The notes beneath the pieces were generated by a model. That model ran no database searches, had not been told where the DNA came from, and worked only from the letters and a program-made list of their open reading frames with translations. Made by a program: the position numbers and the translations under genes. From assembly GCF_006636205.1 (NCBI RefSeq), contig NZ_VIGB01000003.1, forward strand, positions 4,144,501-4,208,500: a stretch of 64,000 bases of DNA, written 5' to 3'. Shown here in pieces: positions 24,854-33,465 of this stretch (its first letter is position 1; the number at the start of each line of letters is the position of its first letter). Source of the DNA: Kitasatospora acidiphila (GTDB taxonomy: Bacteria; Actinomycetota; Actinomycetes; Streptomycetales; Streptomycetaceae).

Positions 24854-25033
24854 TCAGTCCGTGTCGTCGCCGCCGCGGACCCGGTAGCGGCGCATCCACT
24901 CGACCGCGTCGCCGCCGCCCGAGTCGTTACTGTCGTTGTCGTCCAGGTTCCCGTTGCTCAGGTCGTGGGACGCGACCGATTCACCGGCCGACTGGACCAC
25001 GGTGATGTCCTCCGGGTTGAGCGATTTCGCCAT
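24854..25033 (-). CDS. Putative RiPP precursor peptide A
   Basis: A 59-residue peptide paralogous to peptide B. It has the same first 13 residues, the same GNLDDNDSND block at 28-37 and the same DDTD end. Its own variable region is residues 43-55 (AVEWMRRYRVRGG), basic and aromatic where peptide B is hydrophobic. It has no Cys, which argues against lanthionine, sactionine or disulfide chemistry. The ATG at 25033 lies 1 nt after the stop of the M16 partner gene, with GGAAGGG as ribosome-binding site, so it is translationally coupled to the maturation genes. The Asp/Asn-rich block is a plausible recognition or hydroxylation site for the JmjC enzyme. Confidence 0.77.
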   Translation of the reverse strand: MAKSLNPEDITVVQSAGESVASHDLSNGNLDDNDSNDSGGGDAVEWMRRYRVRGGDDTD

Positions 25034-25034
25034 G

Positions 25035-26396
25035 TCAGGCCCTTCCTTCGTCGTCGGTTCTGACCGGACCCAGTCCGGCGGAGTGCAGGCTCGCCAGCAA
25101 CGGCCGGGCCTCTCCCTCCACCACCACGGTCAGGTCCGAACTGCTCAGCTGGTTTCCTGCGGCCTCGTTCACCGAAGTCCGGTCGAGTGAGGCCAGTTCT
25201 CGGTACTTCCGGGAGTGGAAGTCGTCAGTGCCGCCCAGCGACGCCAGGCAGCCGAGGGCGATGCCCACCGCCTGCGGCGTGAGGTAGGCGATCGGGAACT
25301 GACCGGTCAGCAGGGCGCGAGCGGCTTCGAACTCGTCCGCCGTGACGCCGCCTCGGCGCAGGGTCTCGATCTCCTGGAGCACGGTCGCGACCACCTCGCC
25401 GGCGGTCTCGGTGCCGGTCTGCGTCCGCACCGAGAAGACGCCCGATCGGCTGGTCAGCTGCAGTCCGGCGGACACCTCGTAGACCTGTCCCCGGCGGTCG
25501 CGCAGCTCCCGGGCCAGCCTGGAGTGGGTGGTGCCGCCCAGCACGTGGCACGCCACCGTCAGCGGAGCGTGCACGGAGGCGGCGTCGACCGGGACATGAT
25601 GGGCCAGCGCGATCCGCGCGCCCACCGCACCGGGCCGGTCGACGACCACGAAGTCCCGCCCCACGGCCGGCCGGGGGACGGACCGCGGGGCGCCGGCCGC
25701 CACCGCCTCGCCGAGCGCCATCGGCCCGCCGAGCGCCGCGCCCGCCTCGACGACCATGTCGAGGTCGATGCCTGCGAGGTCACCGGCCAGCACCAGTCGG
25801 CCCGTTCCGGCGATGTGGTGCCGGTGGTACTCGCTCAGGAAGCCGGGCGTGATCGAGCCCACCGAGGCCACCGTCCCGCGCAGCGGCACGGCCTGCCGTC
25901 CGCTTTGGTAGAGCACCCGGGCCAGCGCGGCCTCCTGGCGCCGACCGGGTTTCGACCAGTTCGCGGCGAGGGCGGACAGTTGGCCGTCCCGGATCCGGGC
26001 GACCGCATCCGCTGCGAGCCGGGGACGGCGCACGGTCTCCGCGATGACACGCACGGCCGGTACCAGGGCAGCCGTCGGCGCGACGGTGGCGACCAGGACG
26101 AAGTCGTCCCCCACCGTCGTGGACCAGGTGGCCCCCATCCCCTCCAGCTCGAAGGCCAGCTCGTCCCGCCCGAGCCGCTCCCCACCCTCGCGCACCGCCG
26201 CGAAGAGCAGCTGGAGCACGCCCTCCTTGCCGGCCGGCTCGTGCAGCACCCCGTGGTCGAAGAGCAGCGCGGCGTACCCGATGGGGCACCCGGGCAGGTC
26301 GGCCGCGATCAGCGGACCGCGGCGGATCACCTCGGGGAAGACGTAGGGCCGCGCGACTCGCGTCGCGGGTGGCCCGGGTTTCAGGTCGACGTGCAC
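25035..26396 (-). CDS. M16-family peptidase-like protein, non-catalytic partner
   Basis: A 453-residue M16B-fold protein. It has the two-lobed layout, but the zinc motif HxxEH is absent: the equivalent helix reads EPAGKEGVLQLLFAAVREGG. The C-terminal lobe keeps the conserved substrate-binding Arg/Tyr pair (RELRDRRGQVYEVSAGLQL, about residue 300). This division of labour matches M16B heterodimers such as mitochondrial processing peptidase alpha/beta. It starts 4 nt after the stop of the catalytic subunit. The tail (VVVEGEARPLLASLHSAGLG) is followed almost directly by peptide A. It probably presents the precursor to its partner. Confidence 0.85.
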   Translation of the reverse strand: MHVDLKPGPPATRVARPYVFPEVIRRGPLIAADLPGCPIGYAALLFDHGVLHEPAGKEGVLQLLFAAVREGGERLGRDELAFELEGMGATWSTTVGDDFVLVATVAPTAALVPAVRVIAETVRRPRLAADAVARIRDGQLSALAANWSKPGRRQEAALARVLYQSGRQAVPLRGTVASVGSITPGFLSEYHRHHIAGTGRLVLAGDLAGIDLDMVVEAGAALGGPMALGEAVAAGAPRSVPRPAVGRDFVVVDRPGAVGARIALAHHVPVDAASVHAPLTVACHVLGGTTHSRLARELRDRRGQVYEVSAGLQLTSRSGVFSVRTQTGTETAGEVVATVLQEIETLRRGGVTADEFEAARALLTGQFPIAYLTPQAVGIALGCLASLGGTDDFHSRKYRELASLDRTSVNEAAGNQLSSSDLTVVVEGEARPLLASLHSAGLGPVRTDDEGRA

Positions 26397-26400
26397 GGGA

Positions 26401-27702
26401 TCACGCTCCTGGGTCCGGACGGAGGATCAGGACAACTCGGTTCTCCGGCCGCAGGTGCCGGACGGCGACGCGCTGCAGATCCGCTGCCGAGACCGCGGCG
26501 ATCCGGGCCTGCCGTTCCCGGATCGCAGCCGCCTCGCCGAGCTGGACCGCATACCGCGCCAGCAGGTCGGCCCGGGCACCGAAGGGAGTCAGCGACCGAA
26601 GCCAGCCGGCCGCCAGGACCGCCTTCGCCCGCTCGAGCTCCTCGTCACGCACCGCGGTGGCGGCCAGCTCGTCCAGCAGCACCTCCTGAGCCGCCAACAA
26701 CTCTGCGACTGGAACTCCCCGATGCACCGTCATCCCGGTGGCGAAGAGCGACGATCCGCGCGCCAGCTCCCACGCGAACGCGGTCTTCTCCTCGGCGCGT
26801 GCGAGTTCCTGGTTCGCCATCAGTTCCCGGTGGAACCGGGAACCGCGCCCGCGGCCGAGCACTGCGGCCAGCACGGTCAGCGCGTCGTGGTCGGCAGTGT
26901 GGGCCGGCGGGATCCGGTGCATGACGAAGACGCGCTCAGCCGACGCCTTCCGGTCGACCACCATCCGCACCGACCGGCCCGGCAGCGGCCGGCTCTCGAC
27001 CGGAACATGCCCTGGCAGTTCCCGCTCGACCTCCCGCTCAGCCGCCGGGATGCCGGAGAAGTACCTGTCCGCCGCGTCGAACACCGCCTCCGGCTCGACA
27101 TCGCCGACCACGGTCAGCACGGCGTTTCCGGGCGAGTAGTGGGTCCGCCGGAAGGCGTCGAGCGCGGCCAGGCCGGCCCGGTCCAGCTGGTCCGGCGATC
27201 CCATCGACGGCCGCCGGTACGGGTGGTCGCCCGGGAACACCAGTGGCAGCCCGAACTCCAACCACAGCCCGTACGGTTGACTCTCGTACTGCTGAGCCCG
27301 CTCGTTCCTGACCACGGCACGCTGGTTGTCGAACACCTCCGGGGAGAGCGCCAGGCCGCCCATCCGGTCCGCCTCCAGCCAGAGGGCGAGGTCCAACGCG
27401 CTCGTCGGCACGGTCTGGAAGTAGTTGGTCCGGTCCATGCTGGTCGTCGCGTTGACCTCCGCGCCGCCGACGGCCGCAAGCATGGCGCTGTGCTGACCAC
27501 GGCCGACCTGCGCCGACCCCTCGAACATCAGGTGCTCCAGGAGGTGGGCGAAGCCGTGCCCGTCGGCCGGGTCGTCGCGCGATCCGACGTCGTACCAGAG
27601 GTTGACGGCGGCCACCGGCCCTCGGGCGTCCCGACTGACGGTGACCCGCAATCCGTTGTCGAGCCGGTGCTCGGCGATCTGCCATCCGAAGGCCTGTGCC
27701 AT
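26401..27702 (-). CDS. M16-family zinc metallopeptidase, catalytic subunit
   Basis: A 433-residue inverzincin. The zinc site is H53-L-L-E56-H57 (GFAHLLEHLMFEG), with the third ligand E134 in AVVRNERAQQYES, the spacing usual for the family. The flanking segments WYDVGSRDDPADGHG and MDRTNYFQTVPTSALDLALW are also typical. M16B enzymes cut unfolded peptides inside a closed chamber. Gaps of 9 nt to the exporter and 4 nt to the non-catalytic partner place it in one operon with the two small peptides, which are its likely substrates (leader removal or trimming). Confidence 0.92.
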   Translation of the reverse strand: MAQAFGWQIAEHRLDNGLRVTVSRDARGPVAAVNLWYDVGSRDDPADGHGFAHLLEHLMFEGSAQVGRGQHSAMLAAVGGAEVNATTSMDRTNYFQTVPTSALDLALWLEADRMGGLALSPEVFDNQRAVVRNERAQQYESQPYGLWLEFGLPLVFPGDHPYRRPSMGSPDQLDRAGLAALDAFRRTHYSPGNAVLTVVGDVEPEAVFDAADRYFSGIPAAEREVERELPGHVPVESRPLPGRSVRMVVDRKASAERVFVMHRIPPAHTADHDALTVLAAVLGRGRGSRFHRELMANQELARAEEKTAFAWELARGSSLFATGMTVHRGVPVAELLAAQEVLLDELAATAVRDEELERAKAVLAAGWLRSLTPFGARADLLARYAVQLGEAAAIRERQARIAAVSAADLQRVAVRHLRPENRVVLILRPDPGA

Positions 27703-27711
27703 GACGCCTCC

Positions 27712-29493
27712 TCAGCTGCCGGCCACGGTCGCCACCCGGGAGGTCCCGGCCAGCAGTGCGCTGTACTCGCCGCCGAGGGCGGCCAGTTCCTGGTGCGTGC
27801 CCCGCTCCAGCACCCGTCCCCGGCCCAGGACGACGATCTGGTCGGCGTTCTCGATCGTGGTGAGCCGATGGGCGATCGTGATGGTGGTGCGGTTCTTCGC
27901 CAGCTCGGCCAGGGCCTCCTGGACCGCTCGCTCGGTGCGGGTGTCCAGTGCGCTGGTGGCCTCGTCGAGGAGCAGCACGGGCGGGTTCCTGAGCATCGTC
28001 CGGGCGATTGCCAGCCGCTGCTTCTCCCCACCCGAGAAGCGGTGGCCACGCTCGCCGACGACCGTGTCGTAGCCGTCGGGCAGCCCTGCGATCAGCTCGT
28101 GGATCTGGGCCAGTTCGGCCGCCGCGACCAGTTCCGCTTCGGTGGCGTCGGGTTTGCCGAACCGCAGATTCTCGGCGACGCTCGTGTGGAAGAGGTGGGT
28201 GTCCTGCGACACCATCCCGACGGTGCGCGAGATCGTGGCGAAGTCGAGGTCCCGGACATCGACCCCGTCGATCGTCACCCGGCCGACGGTGGCGTCGTAG
28301 AGCCGCAGCACCAGGTAGCCGAGGGTGGACTTGCCGGCGCCGGTCGGACCGACCACGGCCAGGCTCGTCCCCGCCGGAACGTCGATCGTGATGTCGCGCA
28401 GCACCGGGTTCTCGCCGTAGCCGAAGGAGACGTTCTCGAACCTGATGTCGCCGCGCGCCCGCGGCAGCGGAACCGGGTCGCCGGGCTCGGACACCTCCAC
28501 CGGCAGGTCGAGGTACTCGAAGACCCGGCCGAAGAGCGACAGCGAGACCTGCACCGCCGTACCGAGCTGGATGAGCTGGATAGCCGGGTTGAGCAGGGAC
28601 TGCTGCAGCGTGGTGAAGGCCACCAGGGTGCCGACCGTGATCGCCGCGGAACCGTGACCGTCGACCAGGCCGGCGACCCAGTAGATCAGCACCGGCATGG
28701 CGGCGACCACGACCTGCAGGCCGGACTGCCGCCACCGCCCGGCCATGGTGGTGCGGACGGCGATCTCGCCGAGCGTCTTCGACTCCGCCGCGAACCGCTC
28801 ACTCAGCTGGCGGCTGCGGCCCATCAGCCGCCCGAGCAGGAAGCCGGAGATCGACAGTGTCTCCTCCACCAGAGTGGACAGCACCGCCATCTGCTCCTGA
28901 CGCTCCGTCGCCAGGGCCCGACGCTCTTGGCCCACCCGCCGGTTGACCCAGATGACGAAGGGCAGAAGCGCCAACGAGGCCAGCGACAGCTGCCAGTCGA
29001 GCAGCATCATCGCGGTCAGGCTGGCGGCCACACTGGCGGCGTTGCCGACCAGGCCGGTGAGTACGCTGGTCACCACGGTGTCCGCGCCGCCGATGTCGTT
29101 GGCGATCCGGGACTGCACCTCGCCGGTGTGGGTCCTGGTGAAGAACGAGAGCGACAGCCGTTGCAGGTGCGTGTAGACGGCGGACCGCAGGTCGCACATG
29201 ACCAGCTGTCCGATCACCGTCGACAGGTAGGACTGGAACACGCCAAGGGCTCCGCTGACCGCGGTCACGGTGACCATCGCCCCGGCCAGCATGCTGAGCA
29301 GGCCGATCCGGCGCTCCGGCAGCGCCACGTCCAGGATCTGCCGCAGCAGGAACGGCGAGGCCATCGCCACGGCCGAGGAGAGCAGCACCAGCGTCAACAT
29401 GGCCGCCACCCGGCCGAAGTGCGGGCGGAACAGGGCGAGCACCCGCCACACGGGCACCGAGGTGGGCTCGTCCGCCTGGGCCTGATCCGCCAT
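27712..29493 (-). CDS. ABC exporter, fused permease and ATPase
   Basis: A 593-residue half-transporter. Six transmembrane helices (about residues 20-310, starting FRPHFGRVAAMLTLVLLSSA) precede an ATPase domain. Walker A is VVGPTGAGKST (about 381), the signature FSGGEKQRLAIAR (about 487), Walker B VLLLDEATSALD (about 508), and the switch His is in IAHRLTTIENAD. There is no N-terminal C39 peptidase domain, so leader cleavage must come from elsewhere, consistent with the M16 pair. The ATG at 29493 follows GGAGGAGGAGAACC. It probably exports the matured peptides. Confidence 0.92.
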   Translation of the reverse strand: MADQAQADEPTSVPVWRVLALFRPHFGRVAAMLTLVLLSSAVAMASPFLLRQILDVALPERRIGLLSMLAGAMVTVTAVSGALGVFQSYLSTVIGQLVMCDLRSAVYTHLQRLSLSFFTRTHTGEVQSRIANDIGGADTVVTSVLTGLVGNAASVAASLTAMMLLDWQLSLASLALLPFVIWVNRRVGQERRALATERQEQMAVLSTLVEETLSISGFLLGRLMGRSRQLSERFAAESKTLGEIAVRTTMAGRWRQSGLQVVVAAMPVLIYWVAGLVDGHGSAAITVGTLVAFTTLQQSLLNPAIQLIQLGTAVQVSLSLFGRVFEYLDLPVEVSEPGDPVPLPRARGDIRFENVSFGYGENPVLRDITIDVPAGTSLAVVGPTGAGKSTLGYLVLRLYDATVGRVTIDGVDVRDLDFATISRTVGMVSQDTHLFHTSVAENLRFGKPDATEAELVAAAELAQIHELIAGLPDGYDTVVGERGHRFSGGEKQRLAIARTMLRNPPVLLLDEATSALDTRTERAVQEALAELAKNRTTITIAHRLTTIENADQIVVLGRGRVLERGTHQELAALGGEYSALLAGTSRVATVAGS

Positions 29494-29610
29494 GGTTCTC
29501 CTCCTCCCTCCCCGCTCGGTGACGACCTGCAATGGATCACGGCAACGACTGTGGATGACGACGACCCGGGATGACGGCGACGGCCGTGGACGACGGCAAC
29601 CGCCGGGGTG

Positions 29611-29659
29611 TCAGCGACAGCCGGGGTATCAGCGACAGCCGGTGGATGTCAGCGACAGC
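29611..29659. repeat. Threefold short repeat in the exporter leader
   Basis: TCAGCGACAGC occurs at 29611, 29629 and 29649 (periods 18 and 20 bp), in the 215-nt gap between the JmjC gene and the exporter gene. This is the only sizeable gap between the operon's modification and export genes. Could be a regulator site or an RNA element; I cannot tell. Confidence 0.6.
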
Positions 29660-29708
29660 GTCGGCAGGGCGCCACCCGGCGCGGCTCGCCGGGCGGCCCC
29701 GCAGCTCG

Positions 29709-30926
29709 TCAGGCGAAGGTCAGGAAGCCCTCGCTGAGCAGCTTCCGGACCAGCACCAGGCGGCCGGGCTCGTCCAGCTCGCCAGGAATGGCCGCAGCGG
29801 TCAGCGGAGCGCCACTCTCGTGGGCGGCGTACCTGACCTCGTCGGCCACATGGGCGGGCAGCCGCACGGTCTTGCCGTGGAAGGACAGGTGAACCGTCTC
29901 CTCGTCCACCGTGAGGCGCCACTGCAGGTCCGGGCGGCGCCGCAGCTTGGTCTCCAGCGACACCTCGTCCACGCGCTCCAGGTCCAGCAGGTGCCCCTGC
30001 AGGACCGGCGCGTTGATCGCGACCCCCCGGGTGATGGTCCTCGCCACGGCGTCGTCCAGTGCCAGCTTCGACGGCAGCTCGGCGGCCAGCTCCGCCACGG
30101 TCTCCCGCAGCCGGCGCTGGATCTCCGCGCTGTTCGTGAAGCCCATCGGCAGGCCGGCCCGGTACCTGACGTCCGTCTCGACCAGCTGCTGCATGGCCTC
30201 GGCCAGCACGTTCGCCCAGAGGATCGGGTGCACTCCGACGGTCAGGTGCAGAGAGGCCTCGCCGGTGGCGGTACCGGCGTGCACCGTCCCGCGCGGCAGG
30301 TACAGCACGTCCCCGGCCCGCAGCTCGAACTCCTGGGCCAGTGCCGGCTCGGCCTGGGATCGGTCGAACGGCTGGGAGCGCAGCGGCAGCGCCAGCGGGG
30401 ACTCGAAGAGCTGCCACCGCTTGCTCCCGTACACCTGGACGATGAAGACGTCGTGGGTGTCGTAGTGCGGCGCGAAACCACGCGAGGTGGCCGGCGTCAG
30501 ATAGGAGTTCACCTGGATCCGGGCGCCGATCTCGGAGCCGAGCGAGCGCGTCAGACGGTTCATCGACGCGAACCGGGCCTGAATGGAGTTCATGACGATG
30601 GTGGCACCGTCGCGGTACCGGGCGTACACGGACTCCAGAGCGGTTTCCGAGCTGCCGGAGCCCAGCTCCGACACCGGTGTCTCCTTGCCGTCCTGCACCA
30701 CCCGGAGATGCTCCAGGTTTCCCCCTGCGAGGCTGAGCATCCGGTCGTACTCGGCGAGGGTCATGAGCTCGGCGTAGTAGTCCCGGTCCTCCCGCTGCAC
30801 CAGCAGCGGCTTCCGCTCCCAGTACTCCTGCCGGAAGTCCGCCAGGTCGACCGGGTGGAGCAGCCGCGCCAGCTCGAAGGGCTCCGCCCCATTCGCCACA
30901 TCAGCAACACGCATTGATTCGCTCAT
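29709..30926 (-). CDS. JmjC/cupin_4 2-oxoglutarate-Fe(II) oxygenase
   Basis: A 405-residue oxygenase of the cupin_4 (ribosomal oxygenase RoxA-like) family, which hydroxylates peptide side chains. The iron site is H154-Y-D156 (GFAPHYDTHDVFIVQVYGSK) with the distal His H216 (LPRGTVHAG). The N-terminal FRQEYWERKPLLVQR is the family entry motif. The C-terminal winged-helix-like part follows (LQGHLLDLERVDEVSLETKL). The ATG at 30926 follows AGGGGGACAACG and comes first in the operon. RoxA-type enzymes act on Arg or His of ribosomal proteins; here the operon context suggests the small Asp/Asn-rich peptides as substrates. Confidence 0.9.
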   Translation of the reverse strand: MSESMRVADVANGAEPFELARLLHPVDLADFRQEYWERKPLLVQREDRDYYAELMTLAEYDRMLSLAGGNLEHLRVVQDGKETPVSELGSGSSETALESVYARYRDGATIVMNSIQARFASMNRLTRSLGSEIGARIQVNSYLTPATSRGFAPHYDTHDVFIVQVYGSKRWQLFESPLALPLRSQPFDRSQAEPALAQEFELRAGDVLYLPRGTVHAGTATGEASLHLTVGVHPILWANVLAEAMQQLVETDVRYRAGLPMGFTNSAEIQRRLRETVAELAAELPSKLALDDAVARTITRGVAINAPVLQGHLLDLERVDEVSLETKLRRRPDLQWRLTVDEETVHLSFHGKTVRLPAHVADEVRYAAHESGAPLTAAAIPGELDEPGRLVLVRKLLSEGFLTFA

Positions 30927-30956
30927 CGTTGTCCCCCTCAGGATCAGCAACCCGAA

Positions 30957-30985
30957 GCTATCTGAGACTGCGTTAGATCTGTCAA
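30957..30985 (-). promoter_or_regulatory. Promoter of the peptide operon with operator-like repeat
   Basis: On the minus strand TTGACA (30980-30985) matches the -35 consensus perfectly, and GATAGC or ATAGCT lies 17-18 bp further on, about 30 nt before the JmjC ATG. An inverted repeat, ATCTGAG (30960-30966) and CTCAGAT (30989-30995), brackets the promoter and may be an operator. Confidence 0.6.
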
Positions 30986-30995
30986 TAACTCAGAT

Positions 30996-31490
30996 TGTGT
31001 GTCCAGCAGGTGGAATGACCTGTTTCGTCGCACCCGGCCATGCCGTCAGTCCTCCCTTTTGGATACGAACGACGACATTTCCACGTGTGGCACGTCACAT
31101 TGACGGCCTTTTGCCATGTCCTGACCAAAAGCCGACCCGCGCCACCATCACACCCGCCGGCTGGACTCCGCGACGAAGCCGGGCAAGCACCACGGCAAAG
31201 GGCTCCCCCGCACAGGAGGACGCCCGGGTCCCACAGCTGCCGATCGCGTGGACCGCCCCTCCACACGCATCAGGGGCCCGAGGTGCAACCCGCCCTCCAC
31301 CGCATCCGTGACGGCAACCGAGGCCTGCGGCCGAGCCGTAGTCAGGCCGGCATGTCGGCCATCGACAGGGCCCGGTGGTTCCCCCTGAAACGCTCACGCA
31401 TGCGGCCCGAAAACGCGACAGCACCCTGAACCAGAGAAGCTGGCCGGGGTGCTGCGCTGCAGGTCAGAGGGGTTTGACGCCCTCGTTCCA
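30996..31490. other. Intergenic region between the peptide operon and attL
   Basis: No gene I can support; short frames lack start signals and codon bias. It separates the operon promoter from the left end of the island. Confidence 0.5.
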
Positions 31491-31534
31491 GGTGGGCCGC
31501 CAGGGGCTCGAACCCTGAACCTACGGATTAAAAG
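31491..31534. repeat. attL: attL: 44-bp copy of the tRNA-Lys 3' half
   Basis: Identical over 44 bp to 55344-55387, which is the 3' half of the intact tRNA-Lys gene including the T arm (minus strand GGTTCGAGCCC) and part of the anticodon loop. The sequence diverges on both sides, as expected for an attachment site. The rest of the tRNA is absent here. Confidence 0.9.
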
Positions 31535-32125
31535 AGGGCAGGAATCCCCAGCGTGGGCCGCACAGCGACGTGACGCGCCGTGCCAACTTGTGCCGGCCAG
31601 TCCGATATTTGCCCAGGTCAGGGGCCATCGACCTCCCGTTGGCCGCACTCATCGGGGCACTATTTGTCGCGTGCACATCAGCTTCATGCCGCGTCGTGCC
31701 GGATCATCCGAAGGCGTCCGGACACACCGTGGACACATCAGCCCTCGCGGGATCGAGCCGCAGGCGGCGGCGCTGGAGGCACAGGCTGGATGGCAGACCC
31801 AGGGCTTGGGGGTCCGGAGGGCCACGCGATACGGCGTTCCAAACTTGGCGGAATTCGACAATTCAGTACCTAACTTGCCGACTGAAGTGGTCCCGCCTGG
31901 GGCAGCCGGGGCACCCCTGTCGGCCTGTCTCGACCGCGTCGGCCTCCCGTGGGGCAAGCCGGGGCACGTGGCGTGGTCCGCTCATGCCACATGAGGAGCG
32001 CCACTGTCCGCAGAACCGCGGTAAAGCCCACCTCTTGAGCGAACGTATACGAGCTACCGCCACTGCACTGCCCATCCGTTCGACAACTTGGGAGCCAGGA
32101 ACGGATCAGCCTCAGGGAGGTTGCT
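31535..32125. other. Region between attL and integrase 1
   Basis: About 590 bp without a supportable gene. Integrase core sites would be expected here. One stretch (about 31836-31880) is less GC-rich than its surroundings. Confidence 0.5.
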
Positions 32126-33465
32126 GTGCGTGGTGGCGGGAGTGTCTTCAAGCGCTGTGGCTGCCGGGACACCCACAGCGGGCGTCAGCTCGGTAGCCGG
32201 TGCCCGAAGCTCTCGCAGCGCGGTCACGGGGCGTGGTACGTCTCACTCCCAGTCTGGGCAACTCAGGAGGACCCGCGCTCGCGGTTGCGCCAGGGCGGAT
32301 ACCCGACCAAGAGAGCGGCGCAGGATGCACTGCGGCGGCTGACCGAACCCGCGGCTCGGCGGCGTTCCCGGCTGAGTACCGCCACGTGGCTGGACCGGTG
32401 GCTGACGGGCGCCGATGAACGCCTTCGTCCGACGACCGTGCGCGGCTACCGCAGGCACGTCGAGCAGTACCTGGCTCCACTGCTCGGGCGGGTTCCCCTG
32501 CGCGGACTGACCTACGCGGACATCGAGTTGGCGTTCGCAAGGATCACGCAGAAGCACATCGCCGCCGGCCGCAAGCCGCTCAGCGCGAGCACAGTTCGGC
32601 GCATCCAGGCATCGCTGCGCGCGGCTCTCGCCGCCGCGGTCAACGCCGGGCTGATCGACCACAACCCGGCCCGCGATCTCGATCTGCCCAGGGAGCGGCG
32701 CCCGCAGCCGCACGGCTGGACAGACTCCCTCGTCGATCAGTGGCGCCAGACCGGCGCGCGCCCCGCGGTCGCGGTGTGGACGCCACTCCAGACAGCGCAG
32801 TTCCTCCACCTCATCAGCGATCACCGCCTGCACACCCTCTACCGCCTGTACGCGACCCGGGGCCTGCGTCGCGGTGAGGCGCTCGCACTTCGTTGGAGCG
32901 ACATCGACTTCGACCGCCGTGTGCTGACTGTGGAGCGTCAGCTGCAGAAGCTCGCGGGCGGAGTGATCACCGTCTGCGAGCCGAAAAGCAGAGCCGGTAG
33001 ACGCCAGATCGCGCTCGACCACGACACCATCCGCTCACTGCGGGCCCAGCAGCGCCGCCAGGAGGCCGACAAGACCGCAGCGGGCGACAAGTGGGTGACG
33101 GCGGATACGTCTTCGCCGACCCCCGGGGCGGCCCGTTGGCGCCCGACCACGTGGGGCACGTCTTCCAGCAACTGGTGCGCGACCATAACCTTCCGCCGGT
33201 ACGGCTTCACGACCTCCGCCACGGCGCCGCCAGCATGGCCTTGAGCGCCCACGTCGACTTGAAGGTCATCCAGCACCAGGTCGGACACGCCAGCGTCGTC
33301 ACCACCACGGACATGTACGTGTCCGTCATGCCCCAGACCGCCCACGAAGGCGCGGAAGCCACCGCCCGGCTCCTCCGGGACGCCGCCCGGGAGTACGTCC
33401 GTGGCCAGCGGAGCAAACCATCATCCCGCAAGCAGCCTCCGGGGTCTGGTGGAGCGATTGCGTAG
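32126..33465 (+). pseudogene. Tyrosine site-specific integrase 1, frameshifted
   Basis: A phage-type integrase of about 447 residues. An N-terminal arm-binding module (FKRCGCRDTHSGRQLGSRCP) precedes the core-binding domain (TTVRGYRRHVEQYLAPLLGR). The catalytic domain has Arg in ATRGLRRGEALALRW, HxxR in RLHDLRHGAASMAL, GHASVVTTTDMY with the nucleophile Tyr, and ends SSRKQPPGSGGAIA. One base is missing near 33092 (AAGTGGGTGACGG), so the catalytic HxxR and Tyr are in another frame. The GTG at 32126 has GGGAGGTTGCT upstream. It is next to attL and is closely related to integrase 2. Confidence 0.88.

Noticed and set aside
24562-25033. Lanthipeptide or lasso-peptide assignment of the small peptides
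   Set aside because: No Cys in either peptide, and no lanthionine synthetase or lasso B/C enzyme nearby.
30982-31429. Overlapping frames on both strands upstream of the peptide operon
   Set aside because: Composition is random-like on both strands, and no start signal supports any of them.
31449-31994. Open frame running through the attL copy of tRNA-Lys
   Set aside because: It reads through tRNA sequence and has no protein-like features.
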